Shown here in pieces: positions 1 to 8,304 of a stretch of DNA of 58,681 nucleotides (position 1 is the first letter of the stretch; each line of letters opens with the position of its first letter). The notes beneath the pieces were generated by a model. That model did no database searches and was not told the origin of the DNA. It worked only from the letters and a program-made list of their open reading frames with translations. The translations under genes and the position numbers were made by a program. This DNA comes from Phycicoccus sp. Lineage in GTDB: Bacteria; Actinomycetota; Actinomycetes; Actinomycetales; Dermatophilaceae. The stretch covers positions 1-58,681 of the forward strand of contig JAGOME010000017.1 of the NCBI GenBank assembly GCA_017993715.1. Direction: 5' to 3'.

Positions 1-781
1 TCTCCGGGATCTCGCCGGGGACCCCGCCGTCGAGCACGACGGCAGTCGGGGCCCAACGGCCGGGCAGCGCGTCTGGCCGCCGCAGGGCCTCGATCTGCGT
101 CAGTCCTGGGCGGGCGGCGAGGGTGACCTTGGCCGGCTCGTTGTCGGCGGCTAAGAGGGCCGCCACCTCGGTGTCAATCGTCTCGGTCGTCGCCGCGTGA
201 TGCCCGAGCAGGGCCTGGCGCAGGGCGGTGACGATCCACTCCGGATGCGACTCTCGGACCGCGAGCGCCGCCAGTCCACCGTCGGCCGGCCCGACGAGCT
301 CGCGCCACTCCCCCAGGGGGCGTTCGCCGATCCGACGGACGACGGCATTGACGAAGCCGCCGGCGCCGTGCCCGCTCACGGCGCGAGCCAGCGCCACAGT
401 CTGGTCGGTGGCGGCATGCGGCGGGACCCGCATGCCCAGCACTTGGTGAGCCCCCAGGCGCAGGACGTCGAGCACCCGAGCATCGATGGTGCGCAACGGC
501 CGGTCCGCGAGGGTGGCGATGATGGCGTCGTAGAGGCCCTGCCAGCGCAGGGTGCCAAAGGCCAACTCGGTGGTGAACGCGGCATCTCGCCCGGCGAGGT
601 GGGCTCGGCGCAGAATCCGCGGCAGTTCGAGGTTCGCGTAGGCCCCCTCCTCGACGGAGCGCAGCAACGTGAACGCGGCATACCGGGTCGGTTCGGCCTG
701 CCGGCTGCGCTGCGCCGGAGTCGTGACCGATCGCCGCCGACCGGGGGTATTGCGGTGATTCTTGGGTGCGGACTCAGTCAC
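1..781 (-). CDS. rsmB: 16S rRNA m5C967 methyltransferase RsmB (Fmu), 3' part outside window
   Basis: The minus-strand frame is open from a GTG at 779-781 to the window edge, about 260 codons, so only the N-terminal half or so is visible. The translation has the NusB-like RNA-binding domain that precedes the methyltransferase in RsmB: AYANLELPRIL near residue 45, then GRDAAFTTELAFGTLRWQG, RVLDVLRLGAHQVLGMRVP and GGFVNAVVRRIGERPL. The family methylates C967 of 16S rRNA using SAM; the catalytic domain lies beyond the window. The start overlaps the fmt stop (GTGA), so it is probably translated by coupling to fmt. Function is inferred from domain similarity and the fmt-rsmB neighbourhood common in actinobacteria. 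Confidence 0.9.
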   Translation of the reverse strand, partial: MTESAPKNHRNTPGRRRSVTTPAQRSRQAEPTRYAAFTLLRSVEEGAYANLELPRILRRAHLAGRDAAFTTELAFGTLRWQGLYDAIIATLADRPLRTIDARVLDVLRLGAHQVLGMRVPPHAATDQTVALARAVSGHGAGGFVNAVVRRIGERPLGEWRELVGPADGGLAALAVRESHPEWIVTALRQALLGHHAATTETIDTEVAALLAADNEPAKVTLAARPGLTQIEALRRPDALPGRWAPTAVVLDGGVPGEIPE

Positions 782-1710
782 TGGCCAAACCGTTCGCCGA
801 TGTCGATGCGGACTCCACGAGCCCAGTCGGCCGCCGCCATAGCCCGTTTTCCGGGTGGGGTCACCACGTCAAGGGCGACCGGTCCGGATCCGGTGCCCAC
901 GATGACCGAGCGCTTGTCGGCGAGGAGCAGGCCGGGCGTCAACGATGCCTCGTCGGTGCCGAGCAGGCGGACCGGCCCGATGCCCAGACGTTGTCCCCGA
1001 AAGAGGGTCCATGCTCCAGGCGCCGGTGTGCATCCCCGAATGTGCCGATCGACGGCATACCCGGGCCGATGCCACGGCACCTCTGCCTGCGCCACCGTGA
1101 GCTTGGGGGCAAGCGAGACGCCGTCCAGCGGTTGGGGGGTCGCGTGCAAAACCCCTTCGGCGAGGCCGTCGAGGGTTGCGACGAGTAGTCCGGCACCCGC
1201 GCGGGCCAGCCGGTCAAGCAGAGTCCCGGCGGTGTCGTCCGCTCGGATGGCTTCGGTCATGGTGCCGAGCACGGGGCCGGTGTCCAAGCCCTCCTCGAGG
1301 ACGAACGTCGAGGCTCCCGTGACGGTGTCCCCCGCCATGATGGCCCGTTGGACGGGAGCCGCGCCCCGCCAGGCTGGCAGCACGGAGAAGTGCAGGTTAA
1401 TCCAGCCGTGCGTGGGCGCCGAGAGCAGGGCCGGTGGGATCAGGCCGCCATAGGCGACGATCGCGGCGGCCTCGAGATCGAGGTCGACGAGCGTGCTGCG
1501 CAAGGTGTCGTCCCGCGTGGAGGTCGGCGTGAGCACCGAGATCCGGTGGGCTAGTGCGACGTCCTTGACGGGTGAGGGCGCCAGCGCTCGGCCGCGACCG
1601 GCCCGAGCGTCGGGCCGGGTCAGCACGGCAACGACCTCGTGATCGCTGGCCAGGAGCGCTTCAAGGGCGGGGACCGCGGTGTCCGGAGTCCCGGCGAACA
1701 GCAGTCGCAC
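778..1710 (-). CDS. fmt: Methionyl-tRNA formyltransferase
   Basis: Transfers a formyl group from 10-formyl-THF to Met-tRNAfMet in the cytoplasm, making the initiator. The 310-residue length is normal. The N-terminus MRLLFAGTPDTAVPALEALL is typical. The catalytic set is visible as N105 and H107 in the INLHFSVLPAWRGAAPVQ stretch and D143 in LEEGLDTGPV. The C-terminal OB-like domain ends with GKRAMAAADWARG, also typical. It lies 65 bp downstream of priA and overlaps rsmB by 4 bp, giving a metK-priA-fmt-rsmB run. No regulatory signal was seen in the short gap upstream. Confidence 0.97.
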   Translation of the reverse strand: MRLLFAGTPDTAVPALEALLASDHEVVAVLTRPDARAGRGRALAPSPVKDVALAHRISVLTPTSTRDDTLRSTLVDLDLEAAAIVAYGGLIPPALLSAPTHGWINLHFSVLPAWRGAAPVQRAIMAGDTVTGASTFVLEEGLDTGPVLGTMTEAIRADDTAGTLLDRLARAGAGLLVATLDGLAEGVLHATPQPLDGVSLAPKLTVAQAEVPWHRPGYAVDRHIRGCTPAPGAWTLFRGQRLGIGPVRLLGTDEASLTPGLLLADKRSVIVGTGSGPVALDVVTPPGKRAMAAADWARGVRIDIGERFGQ

Positions 1711-1775
1711 GCCGATGATCCTAGGCGAATGCCCCGCCGGCCCGCCCGCCGGGCGCCGTGGGTGGCCGGGGCGGC

Positions 1776-3824
1776 TCAGCGGGTGGGGTCTCGTGGGTCC
1801 ATCCGCACGTGAACCGGCTCGGCCTCCCGCCGGGCGACACTGCGCGCGCGCACCGCCTTGGCCGCCCGGGCCAAGGCCTCGCCCTCATCGCCGTCGGTGG
1901 TGACGAGCACGCGTTCGTGGTCCGCGTCCACGGGCAGTGGCCCCAAGACGTGAGCGCCTGCAGGCCAAACGCCGGAGTCGCGGGCCGACGTCAGGGCTTC
2001 ACGGGTCCCGGTGAGGGCGGCCATTCGCACGGCCGGTGGCAGTCGGAGCGCGGCTCGTTCGTCGAGCTCGCGAGCGGCGAATCCCGTGGGGTCCCAGCGC
2101 ACCAGCGCCTGGATCACGGGAAGCACGACGTGGGTGGGAGCGCCTGCGAGGACAACCTGCCCGCCCTGGTCGGCGCCACGCACCAGCGCGACTGCCGCGA
2201 GCCAACGCCGCAGAGTTTCCTCGCCGGCATCGAGCTCTGGCCGGTCGAGCAGCGCCCAGCTGTCCAGCAGCAGGGCCGCGGCGTAGCCCCCCTCCGCCAC
2301 GGGCTCGGCGCCCGGGGTGGCGATCACCAACCGAGGCAGCGCATCGACGGTGTCGACAACGTGCGCCCCCCCACTGGTCAGGACAGGAACCTGCGGAAAC
2401 GCGCGCCCCATTTCCTCGGCAGTCCGCCGGGCCCCGACGGCGCGCGAACGCAGCCGTGCTCCCCCACAGTGCGGACAACGCCAGTCCACGGCGACCGCGC
2501 CGCACCAGCGGCACCCCACGGGTCCGCCGTGGCTCGCTACGGCCAACGGTCCGGAGCACACGCCGCAGCGAGCCGTCTGGCGACACTGATCGCAGGCCAG
2601 GGCCGGCACGTAGCCGCGACGCGGCACCTGCACCAGGACCGGTCCCCTCTCCAGCGCCGGGCGGGCGACAGTGAATGCCGCTGCTGGGAGCCGGGCCGAC
2701 CGCGCGGCGGCGTCCCGGGCCACCTCAACGTCGTCCCCGGCGACGACAATCCGCGCGACCGCGCCCCGGAGATGGCGACGGGGGGCAGCGATTTCCTGGA
2801 TCTGCCCGGCCTGCACCCATGAGCTCACCGCCACGGAGCGCGCGAATCCAGCAACGAGGATCGCCGCTCCCTCGTTGTGGGCCCGCATTCGCAGGACCTC
2901 TCGGGTCGCCGGATAGGGCGCTCGTGGCTCGATGAGGCTGTCATCGCCATCGTCCCAGCACGCGACCAGCCCCAGATTCTGGACGGGGGCGAACGCCGCG
3001 GCTCTGGTGCCGACGACCACCTTGACGTGCCCCCGCAGAACCTTGAGGAATGCCGTATAGCGCGCTTGTGGGCCCTGGTCGGCCGTGAGCCGCACGTGAC
3101 GATGGGGTCCGAGAAGGTCCGTCAGGGCGGCATCGGCTCGGGCGACGTCCCGGGCGTCGGGGACGACAAGGAGCGCCCCCCGTCCGGCCGCGAGGGCGGT
3201 CCCGGCCGCCTGAGCGAGCAGGGCGGGCCAATCGCGCGATGGGTTGGTGGTGGGCATGGCCGCCAGGGCACCGGCGGGACCCTCGCCGGCTGCGAGTCGG
3301 CGCAGAAACGGCTCGGCCGCGGCATACGGCTCCCACGCGGTAGGGACGGGTGGGGCCAGAGGTGCGAGGTTACCTCCGGGCATCGGCAGGGCCCGTTCGG
3401 CCGCAGCATGCCTGGGTGGGACGGCGAGGCGCAGGACATCGGTCAGGGTCCCGGCATACCACGCGGCCACGCCCCGAGCCGTCTGCAGGACGGCTGGCGT
3501 CAACACGGGCTCGGGGGACACGACCCGGCGCAGTGGCGCCAACCGCCCCTCGTGACCACTGTGAGCCACCCGATCGAGCACGAAGCCGTCATGATCGCGC
3601 CCAGCGAACCTGACCTTGACGCGGACACCGGGTCGCACCTGCTCGTCGAGCTCGGCAGGGACGACGTAGTCGAAGGGCCGGTCCAGGTGCGCCAGGCCGG
3701 TATCGACCGCGACCAGGGCGATCGGATCCTGGGTCGCCGGACCGTGGCTGGCGGCCGGACGACGACGCGCGCCCGCGGTGAGCAGGGTCAACTGCTCACC
3801 GTCGGGCGACTGCGTCGGACTCAC
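1776..3824 (-). CDS. priA: Primosomal protein N' (PriA), helicase-degenerate actinobacterial type
   Basis: PriA reloads the replisome at stalled forks. At 682 aa the protein keeps the N-terminal DNA-binding region (HLDRPFDYVVPAEL near residue 45) and all eight zinc-binding cysteines in four pairs (CDQC, CGVC, CRWC, CPHC). The ATPase motifs are eroded: where a GxGKT Walker A is expected, after AGALAAMPTTNPSRDW, there is no P-loop, and the DEEH-like box reads WDDGDDSLIEP. Loss of helicase motifs is a known trait of actinobacterial PriA, so it probably acts as a structural loader without unwinding. It lies 47 bp downstream of metK. The start ATG at 3824 begins MSPTQSPDG. Confidence 0.9.
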   Translation of the reverse strand: MSPTQSPDGEQLTLLTAGARRRPAASHGPATQDPIALVAVDTGLAHLDRPFDYVVPAELDEQVRPGVRVKVRFAGRDHDGFVLDRVAHSGHEGRLAPLRRVVSPEPVLTPAVLQTARGVAAWYAGTLTDVLRLAVPPRHAAAERALPMPGGNLAPLAPPVPTAWEPYAAAEPFLRRLAAGEGPAGALAAMPTTNPSRDWPALLAQAAGTALAAGRGALLVVPDARDVARADAALTDLLGPHRHVRLTADQGPQARYTAFLKVLRGHVKVVVGTRAAAFAPVQNLGLVACWDDGDDSLIEPRAPYPATREVLRMRAHNEGAAILVAGFARSVAVSSWVQAGQIQEIAAPRRHLRGAVARIVVAGDDVEVARDAAARSARLPAAAFTVARPALERGPVLVQVPRRGYVPALACDQCRQTARCGVCSGPLAVASHGGPVGCRWCGAVAVDWRCPHCGGARLRSRAVGARRTAEEMGRAFPQVPVLTSGGAHVVDTVDALPRLVIATPGAEPVAEGGYAAALLLDSWALLDRPELDAGEETLRRWLAAVALVRGADQGGQVVLAGAPTHVVLPVIQALVRWDPTGFAARELDERAALRLPPAVRMAALTGTREALTSARDSGVWPAGAHVLGPLPVDADHERVLVTTDGDEGEALARAAKAVRARSVARREAEPVHVRMDPRDPTR

Positions 3825-3871
3825 GCCGTGAACCTATCCCGCGTCTGCGACACCTCAGCGGTGTCGAGCCG

Positions 3872-5095
3872 TCAGCGTCGGGCAGCCCGCTGCAACTCCT
3901 CGACGCGATCGGTCCGCTCCCATGTGAAGGCCCCCTCGACCCCGGGCGCGCTGGTCCGGCCGAAGTGGCCGTATGCCGCAGTAGGCCGGTAGATCGGGCG
4001 CAACAGATCGAGATCCTCGATGATGGCCGCCGGCCGCAGGTCGAACACCGTGGTGATGGCGCGCTGGATCTTGTCGACATCGACCGTCTCGGTGCCAAAG
4101 GTCTCAACGTAGAGGCCGACCGGCTGGGCCTTGCCGATGGCATAGGCGACCTGGACCTCGCACCGCGTCGCCAAGCCGGCAGCCACGACATTCTTGGCGA
4201 CCCATCGGGTCGCATAGGCCGCGCTGCGATCGACCTTGGAGGGGTCCTTACCCGAGAAGGCACCGCCGCCATGGCGCGCCATGCCGCCGTACGTGTCCAC
4301 GATGATCTTGCGTCCGGTCAGCCCGGCATCCCCCATCGGGCCGCCGACGACGAACTTGCCGGTCGGATTGATCAGGGTGCGGTAGTCGGCGGTGATCAGG
4401 GTGGAGCCGGCCTCACGCAGGTCCGCCAACACCGGCTCGATGACGTACTCAATGATGTCCGGGGCGAGCATCCCCTCGAGCGAGATGTCCTCGGCGTGCT
4501 GCGAGGAGACGACCACCGTGTCCAGCCGCACAGCACGATCACCGTCATAGGCGATGGTGACCTGGGTCTTCCCGTCAGGGCGCAGGTACGGCAAGGTCTC
4601 GTTCTTGCGGACGGCCGTGAGCCGCTCGGCGAGACGATGAGCAAGGAAGATGGGCAGCGGCATGAGTTCCGCGGTGTCGTCGCAGGCATAGCCGAACATC
4701 AGCCCCTGGTCGCCAGCCCCCTGCTTGTCTTTGGGGTCCACCGTGCCGGTCCGGGCCTCGTAGGCGCTGTCGACCCCCTGGGCAATGTCAGGGCTCTGCT
4801 GGCCGATCGAGACCGACACCCCACATGAGCGCCCGTCAAATCCCTTGGTCGAGCTGTCGTAGCCAATGTGGTCCGACACCAGGTCCCGAACGATCGACGG
4901 GATCTCGACATAACCGCTGGTCGTCACCTCTCCGGCAACATGCACCAGTCCCGTCGTCACCATGGTCTCGACGGCAACCCGGCTAGTGGGATCGGTGGCA
5001 AGCATCGCGTCGAGAATGGAATCCGAGATCTGGTCGCAGATCTTGTCGGGGTGACCCTCGGTGACCGACTCGGACGTGAAGAGGCGTGCAGACAC
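3872..5095 (-). CDS. metK: S-adenosylmethionine synthetase
   Basis: Makes SAM from methionine and ATP in the cytoplasm. The frame is open further upstream, but the family N-terminus [15 protein letters not shown] begins three codons after a GTG at 5093-5095, and a GGAG lies about 9 nt upstream, so this GTG was chosen. That gives 407 aa, the normal length. Hallmarks present are [49 protein letters not shown] and a typical C-terminus. It heads the minus-strand run metK-priA-fmt-rsmB and diverges from the coiled-coil gene at 5315. I looked for a SAM riboswitch in the leader and did not recognise one. Confidence 0.97.
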   Translation of the reverse strand: MSARLFTSESVTEGHPDKICDQISDSILDAMLATDPTSRVAVETMVTTGLVHVAGEVTTSGYVEIPSIVRDLVSDHIGYDSSTKGFDGRSCGVSVSIGQQSPDIAQGVDSAYEARTGTVDPKDKQGAGDQGLMFGYACDDTAELMPLPIFLAHRLAERLTAVRKNETLPYLRPDGKTQVTIAYDGDRAVRLDTVVVSSQHAEDISLEGMLAPDIIEYVIEPVLADLREAGSTLITADYRTLINPTGKFVVGGPMGDAGLTGRKIIVDTYGGMARHGGGAFSGKDPSKVDRSAAYATRWVAKNVVAAGLATRCEVQVAYAIGKAQPVGLYVETFGTETVDVDKIQRAITTVFDLRPAAIIEDLDLLRPIYRPTAAYGHFGRTSAPGVEGAFTWERTDRVEELQRAARR

Positions 5096-5151
5096 GCGGG
5101 AACTCCGTATCGCCTGGGGGGAAAGGGGCGCCGGCACGAACCGGCCCTGCC

Positions 5152-5157
5152 ATGGTA
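5152..5157 (-). promoter_or_regulatory. Candidate metK promoter -10 box
   Basis: Read on minus this is TACCAT, fitting the actinobacterial TAnnnT -10 pattern, about 57 nt upstream of the metK GTG. A small GCCGG/CCGGC hairpin would sit in the leader near 5130-5147. No convincing -35 was seen. The rest of 5096-5314 holds the divergent upstream regions of metK and the coiled-coil gene and nothing else recognised. Confidence 0.3.
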
Positions 5158-5281
5158 CCGATGACCGATGGGCGCTCTGGGTCTCGCCGGAGTGAGGCAG
5201 ACCCACGGCGCAGGCGCACCTCACCGGGCGGCGCCTCCTGCGACCCTGAGGGCAACCCCCGACCGGACCCTCGACGCGTTG

Positions 5282-5308
5282 TTGCCCTCGCCAACGGTCT
5301 GCGATCAT
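5282..5308 (+). promoter_or_regulatory. Candidate promoter of the coiled-coil gene (leaderless type)
   Basis: TTGCCC at 5282-5287 and GATCAT at 5303-5308, the latter with an upstream TG like an extended -10, are spaced about 15 nt. A transcript from this box would begin close to the GTG at 5315. No Shine-Dalgarno is seen there, so a leaderless mRNA is plausible. This is inference from sequence alone. Confidence 0.3.
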
Positions 5309-5314
5309 GAATCC

Positions 5315-6745
5315 GTGGCTGCCTCCCACGACACAGTTCCCCATGCTCCGCCGACGCCGCCGATGGCGTCCGCGGGCATCGATGTCGTTGCCCAGGCTGC
5401 CAACCTGCTGACCCGCGCCCAGCTCCTGGCTGATCAGGTGCGGGGTGAGGCCGACGCAGAGGTGGCCACTGCTCAGGCGGAAGCCATCCGGCTGCGGGCC
5501 GAGGCGGCCGCGACCCGCACCGAGCTCGAGGCTGCTCAGAGCCATCTGCAGACCGTGCGCGCCGAGGCCGAGCGCTGGTTACGCGAGGCTCACGACGAGG
5601 CCCAGATTCTGCTGGCCGACGCCGCCGACCAGGCCGCCTTGCTGCGTGAGGCCGCTTCCAAGGCCAATGCCGAGGCGGAGGACCTCGCTGAGGAGCGTGC
5701 CGCCAAGACGGTGGCGGCCGCGCAGGCTCAGGCTCGCGAGATTGTCGAGCGAGCCCAGGCCGAGCACGACGAGACGCTCGCGCGGCTCGCCACCGAGGAG
5801 ATCGCCCATCAGCAGCGGTGGCGCGAGGCGCACGAGGCCCACGAACGCGAGGTCTTCGCTCTGCGTGAGGAGGCGACGGCCCACGTCGCCCAGGTGCGCC
5901 AAGAGGCCGACGACCAGGCGGCTGCTCGCCTGGCCGCCGCCGAGGACGCCGCGAGGACTCGCCTGGATGAGGTCGAGGCCCGCGATGCTCACAACCAGGA
6001 AGAGATCCGGCTCCGGGTCGCGCAGGCGCACGAGGAGGCCCAGTCCGCGCGCGAAGCCGCCCGCGCGGAGGCCGAGGGCGTCTTGCAGTCGGCACAGGCC
6101 CATCTGACCTGGGCTCAAGGCACGGTGCGCGAGGTCATCTCGCGCACCGAAACCGAGACCGAGGAGCGGGCCAGGGCCCACCACGCCGAGCTGGCCGAGC
6201 GCAGCCGACGGGAGCGGCTGCGGCTGCAGACGTTGGTGACCAGTGTGGACACCAGGTCCGTGGACCGGATGGCCGAGGCTGAATCGACGGCCACGCGACT
6301 ACAAGAACGCGCGCAGGCCGTCCTGGCCGAGGCCCAGGCCGACGCCGAGCGCACCCGCGCCGCTGCTGCCGCTGAGGCCGAGCGGTTGCTGGCCGACGCC
6401 CGGACGCGCGCGGCCGACGCCGAGGAACGCGCCCAACGACGCCTCTCGGAGTCCGAGCACGGGGCTCGGCTGGTCCGCGAACGTGCCGCCGCCGACATCG
6501 AGCGCATGCAGCGCGAGGCCCACGAGACCCATCAGGCGACCCGCGCCGATGCCCTGCGCGCCTCCGACGAAGCCCGCGAACACGCATTGGCCTTGCGGGC
6601 CGAGGCGCGGGCCGCCGTCGAACGCGCCCGGGCCGAGGTCGCGACCCTGGCCGCCCGCCGGGACTCGATCAATGCCCAGCTCGGTCAGTTGTCCGGGGTG
6701 ATCGACGCCCTGGCCGTGGATCCAGAACTAGACCATCATGAATGA
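5315..6745 (+). CDS. Large coiled-coil protein, Scy/FilP-like (cytoskeletal)
   Basis: The protein is 476 aa from GTG at 5315; ATG at 5363 is an alternative and neither has a clear Shine-Dalgarno. After a short Pro-rich N-terminus, residues from about 20 to 460 are almost unbroken heptad-rich helix full of Ala, Glu, Arg and Gln ([30 protein letters not shown] and similar). There are no membrane segments. It ends with [20 protein letters not shown], nearly repeated at the end of the next gene. Long actinobacterial coiled-coils of this look (Scy, FilP) act with DivIVA in polar growth. The head-to-tail neighbour has a DivIVA N-terminus, which supports that role. Function is inferred; composition alone can mislead for coiled coils. 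Confidence 0.7.
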   Translation: MAASHDTVPHAPPTPPMASAGIDVVAQAANLLTRAQLLADQVRGEADAEVATAQAEAIRLRAEAAATRTELEAAQSHLQTVRAEAERWLREAHDEAQILLADAADQAALLREAASKANAEAEDLAEERAAKTVAAAQAQAREIVERAQAEHDETLARLATEEIAHQQRWREAHEAHEREVFALREEATAHVAQVRQEADDQAAARLAAAEDAARTRLDEVEARDAHNQEEIRLRVAQAHEEAQSAREAARAEAEGVLQSAQAHLTWAQGTVREVISRTETETEERARAHHAELAERSRRERLRLQTLVTSVDTRSVDRMAEAESTATRLQERAQAVLAEAQADAERTRAAAAAEAERLLADARTRAADAEERAQRRLSESEHGARLVRERAAADIERMQREAHETHQATRADALRASDEAREHALALRAEARAAVERARAEVATLAARRDSINAQLGQLSGVIDALAVDPELDHHE

Positions 6746-6836
6746 ATGCCGTCTCGACCCTCGTGACTGAGTCAATGCCTCCGTTGCCGTCCCTGCCTTC
6801 CCCAAGCCCACGACACCCGTCCAGGAGTATCTCCGC

Positions 6837-7964
6837 ATGAGCACGCCGAACTTCCCACAGGTCTTCCGCGGTTACGACCCGGCCCAGGTCGACCACCACC
6901 TGGCCCAATTGGGCCAGCGCCTGGGTGAGCTCCAGGCGGCGGCCGACGCCGCCCGTGACGAGGCAGCGCGCGCCAGTGTCGAGCTCACCAAGGTCAAGCA
7001 GACTCACGATCAAGAGGCGGCCCGCCTGGGGCAGGCTCTGGACTCCGAGCGCAGCAAGGTGTCAGCCCTGGAGGAGGCCGGGCGCACGGCCTCGACGCCG
7101 ACGTTTGCCGACCTCGGCCAGCGGGTGGGTTCCATCCTGACCCTCGCCGACGAGGAGGCCGCCCAGATCCGCGCCACCGCCACGCAGGAGGCCGACGCGG
7201 CCCGTGCAGCCGCCGACGCCCATGCCGAGCAGACGCGCGCCGAGGCTGCGCGCTACGCCGAGGAGACGCGGTCCCGCACCGACCTCGATGCCGCCAACCT
7301 CATGGACCAGACCCGCGCCAAGGCGGACTCGATCGTCGAGGACGCCGCCCGCGAGGCCGCGGCCCGCCGGGAGGAGGCCGAGGCCTACTTCGAGAACCAC
7401 CGGGCCAAGGTTGCGTCGCAGGCTGCCGACTTCGAATCGACCCTCACGCAGCGCCGTGATGTGGCGGCGGCTGAGTTCGCGACGCAGCTGTCCAAGAACG
7501 AGGAGCACCTCGCGGATATCCAGGCGCGGGCCGACCAGCTCGCCAAGGAGGCCAGCGAGCGGCATGCCGAGAAGACGGCCCGCGCGCGGTCCGTCCTCGA
7601 CCAGGCCCAGGCTGAGGCCCAGGCCATCATCGAGGCGGCCAAGGAGCAGGCCGAGCGCGTGCGTCGCGACTCGGACCGAGAACTCGCCGCAGCCACGGCT
7701 CGGCGGGATTCGATCACGGCGCAGCTCAGCAATGTGCGCAACATGCTCGCCACCCTCGGCGCCCCCGGCGTCGCTCTCAGCACCGCCCAGGATGAGGGCC
7801 ACGAGGAGCCCTCGGACGCCATCTCAGACACCGATGAGGCCCCAGAGGACTCCGAGTCGGCCCAGGATGTCGCACCGGACGAGTCAGGCCACGACGAGGC
7901 GGATGACCAGGCTCACGAGGGCGACCACGAGAGTGCCGACCAGGGCGAGCCCGTTCACCGCTGA
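6837..7964 (+). CDS. DivIVA-domain coiled-coil protein with acidic tail
   Basis: 375 aa. Residues 1-30 (NFPQVFRGYDPAQVDHHLAQL) resemble the membrane-binding N-terminus of DivIVA/Wag31. A long coiled coil follows at about 30-305, closing with ATARRDSITAQLSNVRNML, the same tail motif as the preceding gene. The last 55 or so residues are acidic and probably disordered (DEAPEDSESAQDVAPDES). ATG at 6837 has AGGAG about 10 nt upstream. It lies 91 bp downstream of the first coiled-coil gene. A DivIVA-type protein would recognise curved membrane or recruit partners at poles or septa. It is probably not the main Wag31, which normally sits by the ftsZ/sepF cluster. Function is inferred from domain similarity. 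Confidence 0.75.
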   Translation: MSTPNFPQVFRGYDPAQVDHHLAQLGQRLGELQAAADAARDEAARASVELTKVKQTHDQEAARLGQALDSERSKVSALEEAGRTASTPTFADLGQRVGSILTLADEEAAQIRATATQEADAARAAADAHAEQTRAEAARYAEETRSRTDLDAANLMDQTRAKADSIVEDAAREAAARREEAEAYFENHRAKVASQAADFESTLTQRRDVAAAEFATQLSKNEEHLADIQARADQLAKEASERHAEKTARARSVLDQAQAEAQAIIEAAKEQAERVRRDSDRELAAATARRDSITAQLSNVRNMLATLGAPGVALSTAQDEGHEEPSDAISDTDEAPEDSESAQDVAPDESGHDEADDQAHEGDHESADQGEPVHR

Positions 7965-8304
7965 GCCCACCCAGCATCACACCGGCGGCGGGCCTGGCGG
8001 CCGGCTGAGAAGGCAGGGTGCCAGCGGGGAGAGTCGGCCAGTTGGCCCACTTTCCGGAGCCCCAGACCAGTCGCGCCCGCAGAGTCGGCCAGTTGGCCCA
8101 CTTTCCGGGCGCCCGGGCCCTGGCCCTGCCCTGCGCGAGCTCGTCATGGGGCTGCCCGACCGGGCGGCCTTCCCCGTCTGCGTCACGTCGGGCGCCACAC
8201 AGGCAGACACCGTCGGCCCGATCACCACCCATGACCGGCACTCATGTCAGCAGGCCAGGCGAATCCCGATCACCCGGCACGAGTCCGGTCGGATGGCAGG
8301 GCCG
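7965..8304. other. Intergenic region between convergent genes, carries a duplicated repeat
   Basis: This 340-bp gap separates the DivIVA-type gene (plus) from coaBC (minus), so both genes end here. It holds a duplicated 28-bp repeat (8030-8108). No credible coding sequence, tRNA or T-tract terminator was seen. Confidence 0.6.
8030..8108. repeat. Two exact 28-bp direct repeats with internal palindrome
   Basis: Copies at 8030-8057 and 8081-8108 are identical (AGAGTCGGCC, AGTTGGCCCA, CTTTCCGG in sequence), a period of 51 bp. Each contains the inverted repeat GGCCA-GT-TGGCC. The site lies between convergent stop codons. It could be a REP-like element or a bidirectional terminator, but there is no T-tract. 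Confidence 0.75.

Noticed and set aside
5096-5314. SAM riboswitch upstream of metK
   Set aside because: No recognisable SAM-I, SAM-II or SAM-IV core was found; only small GC-rich hairpins.
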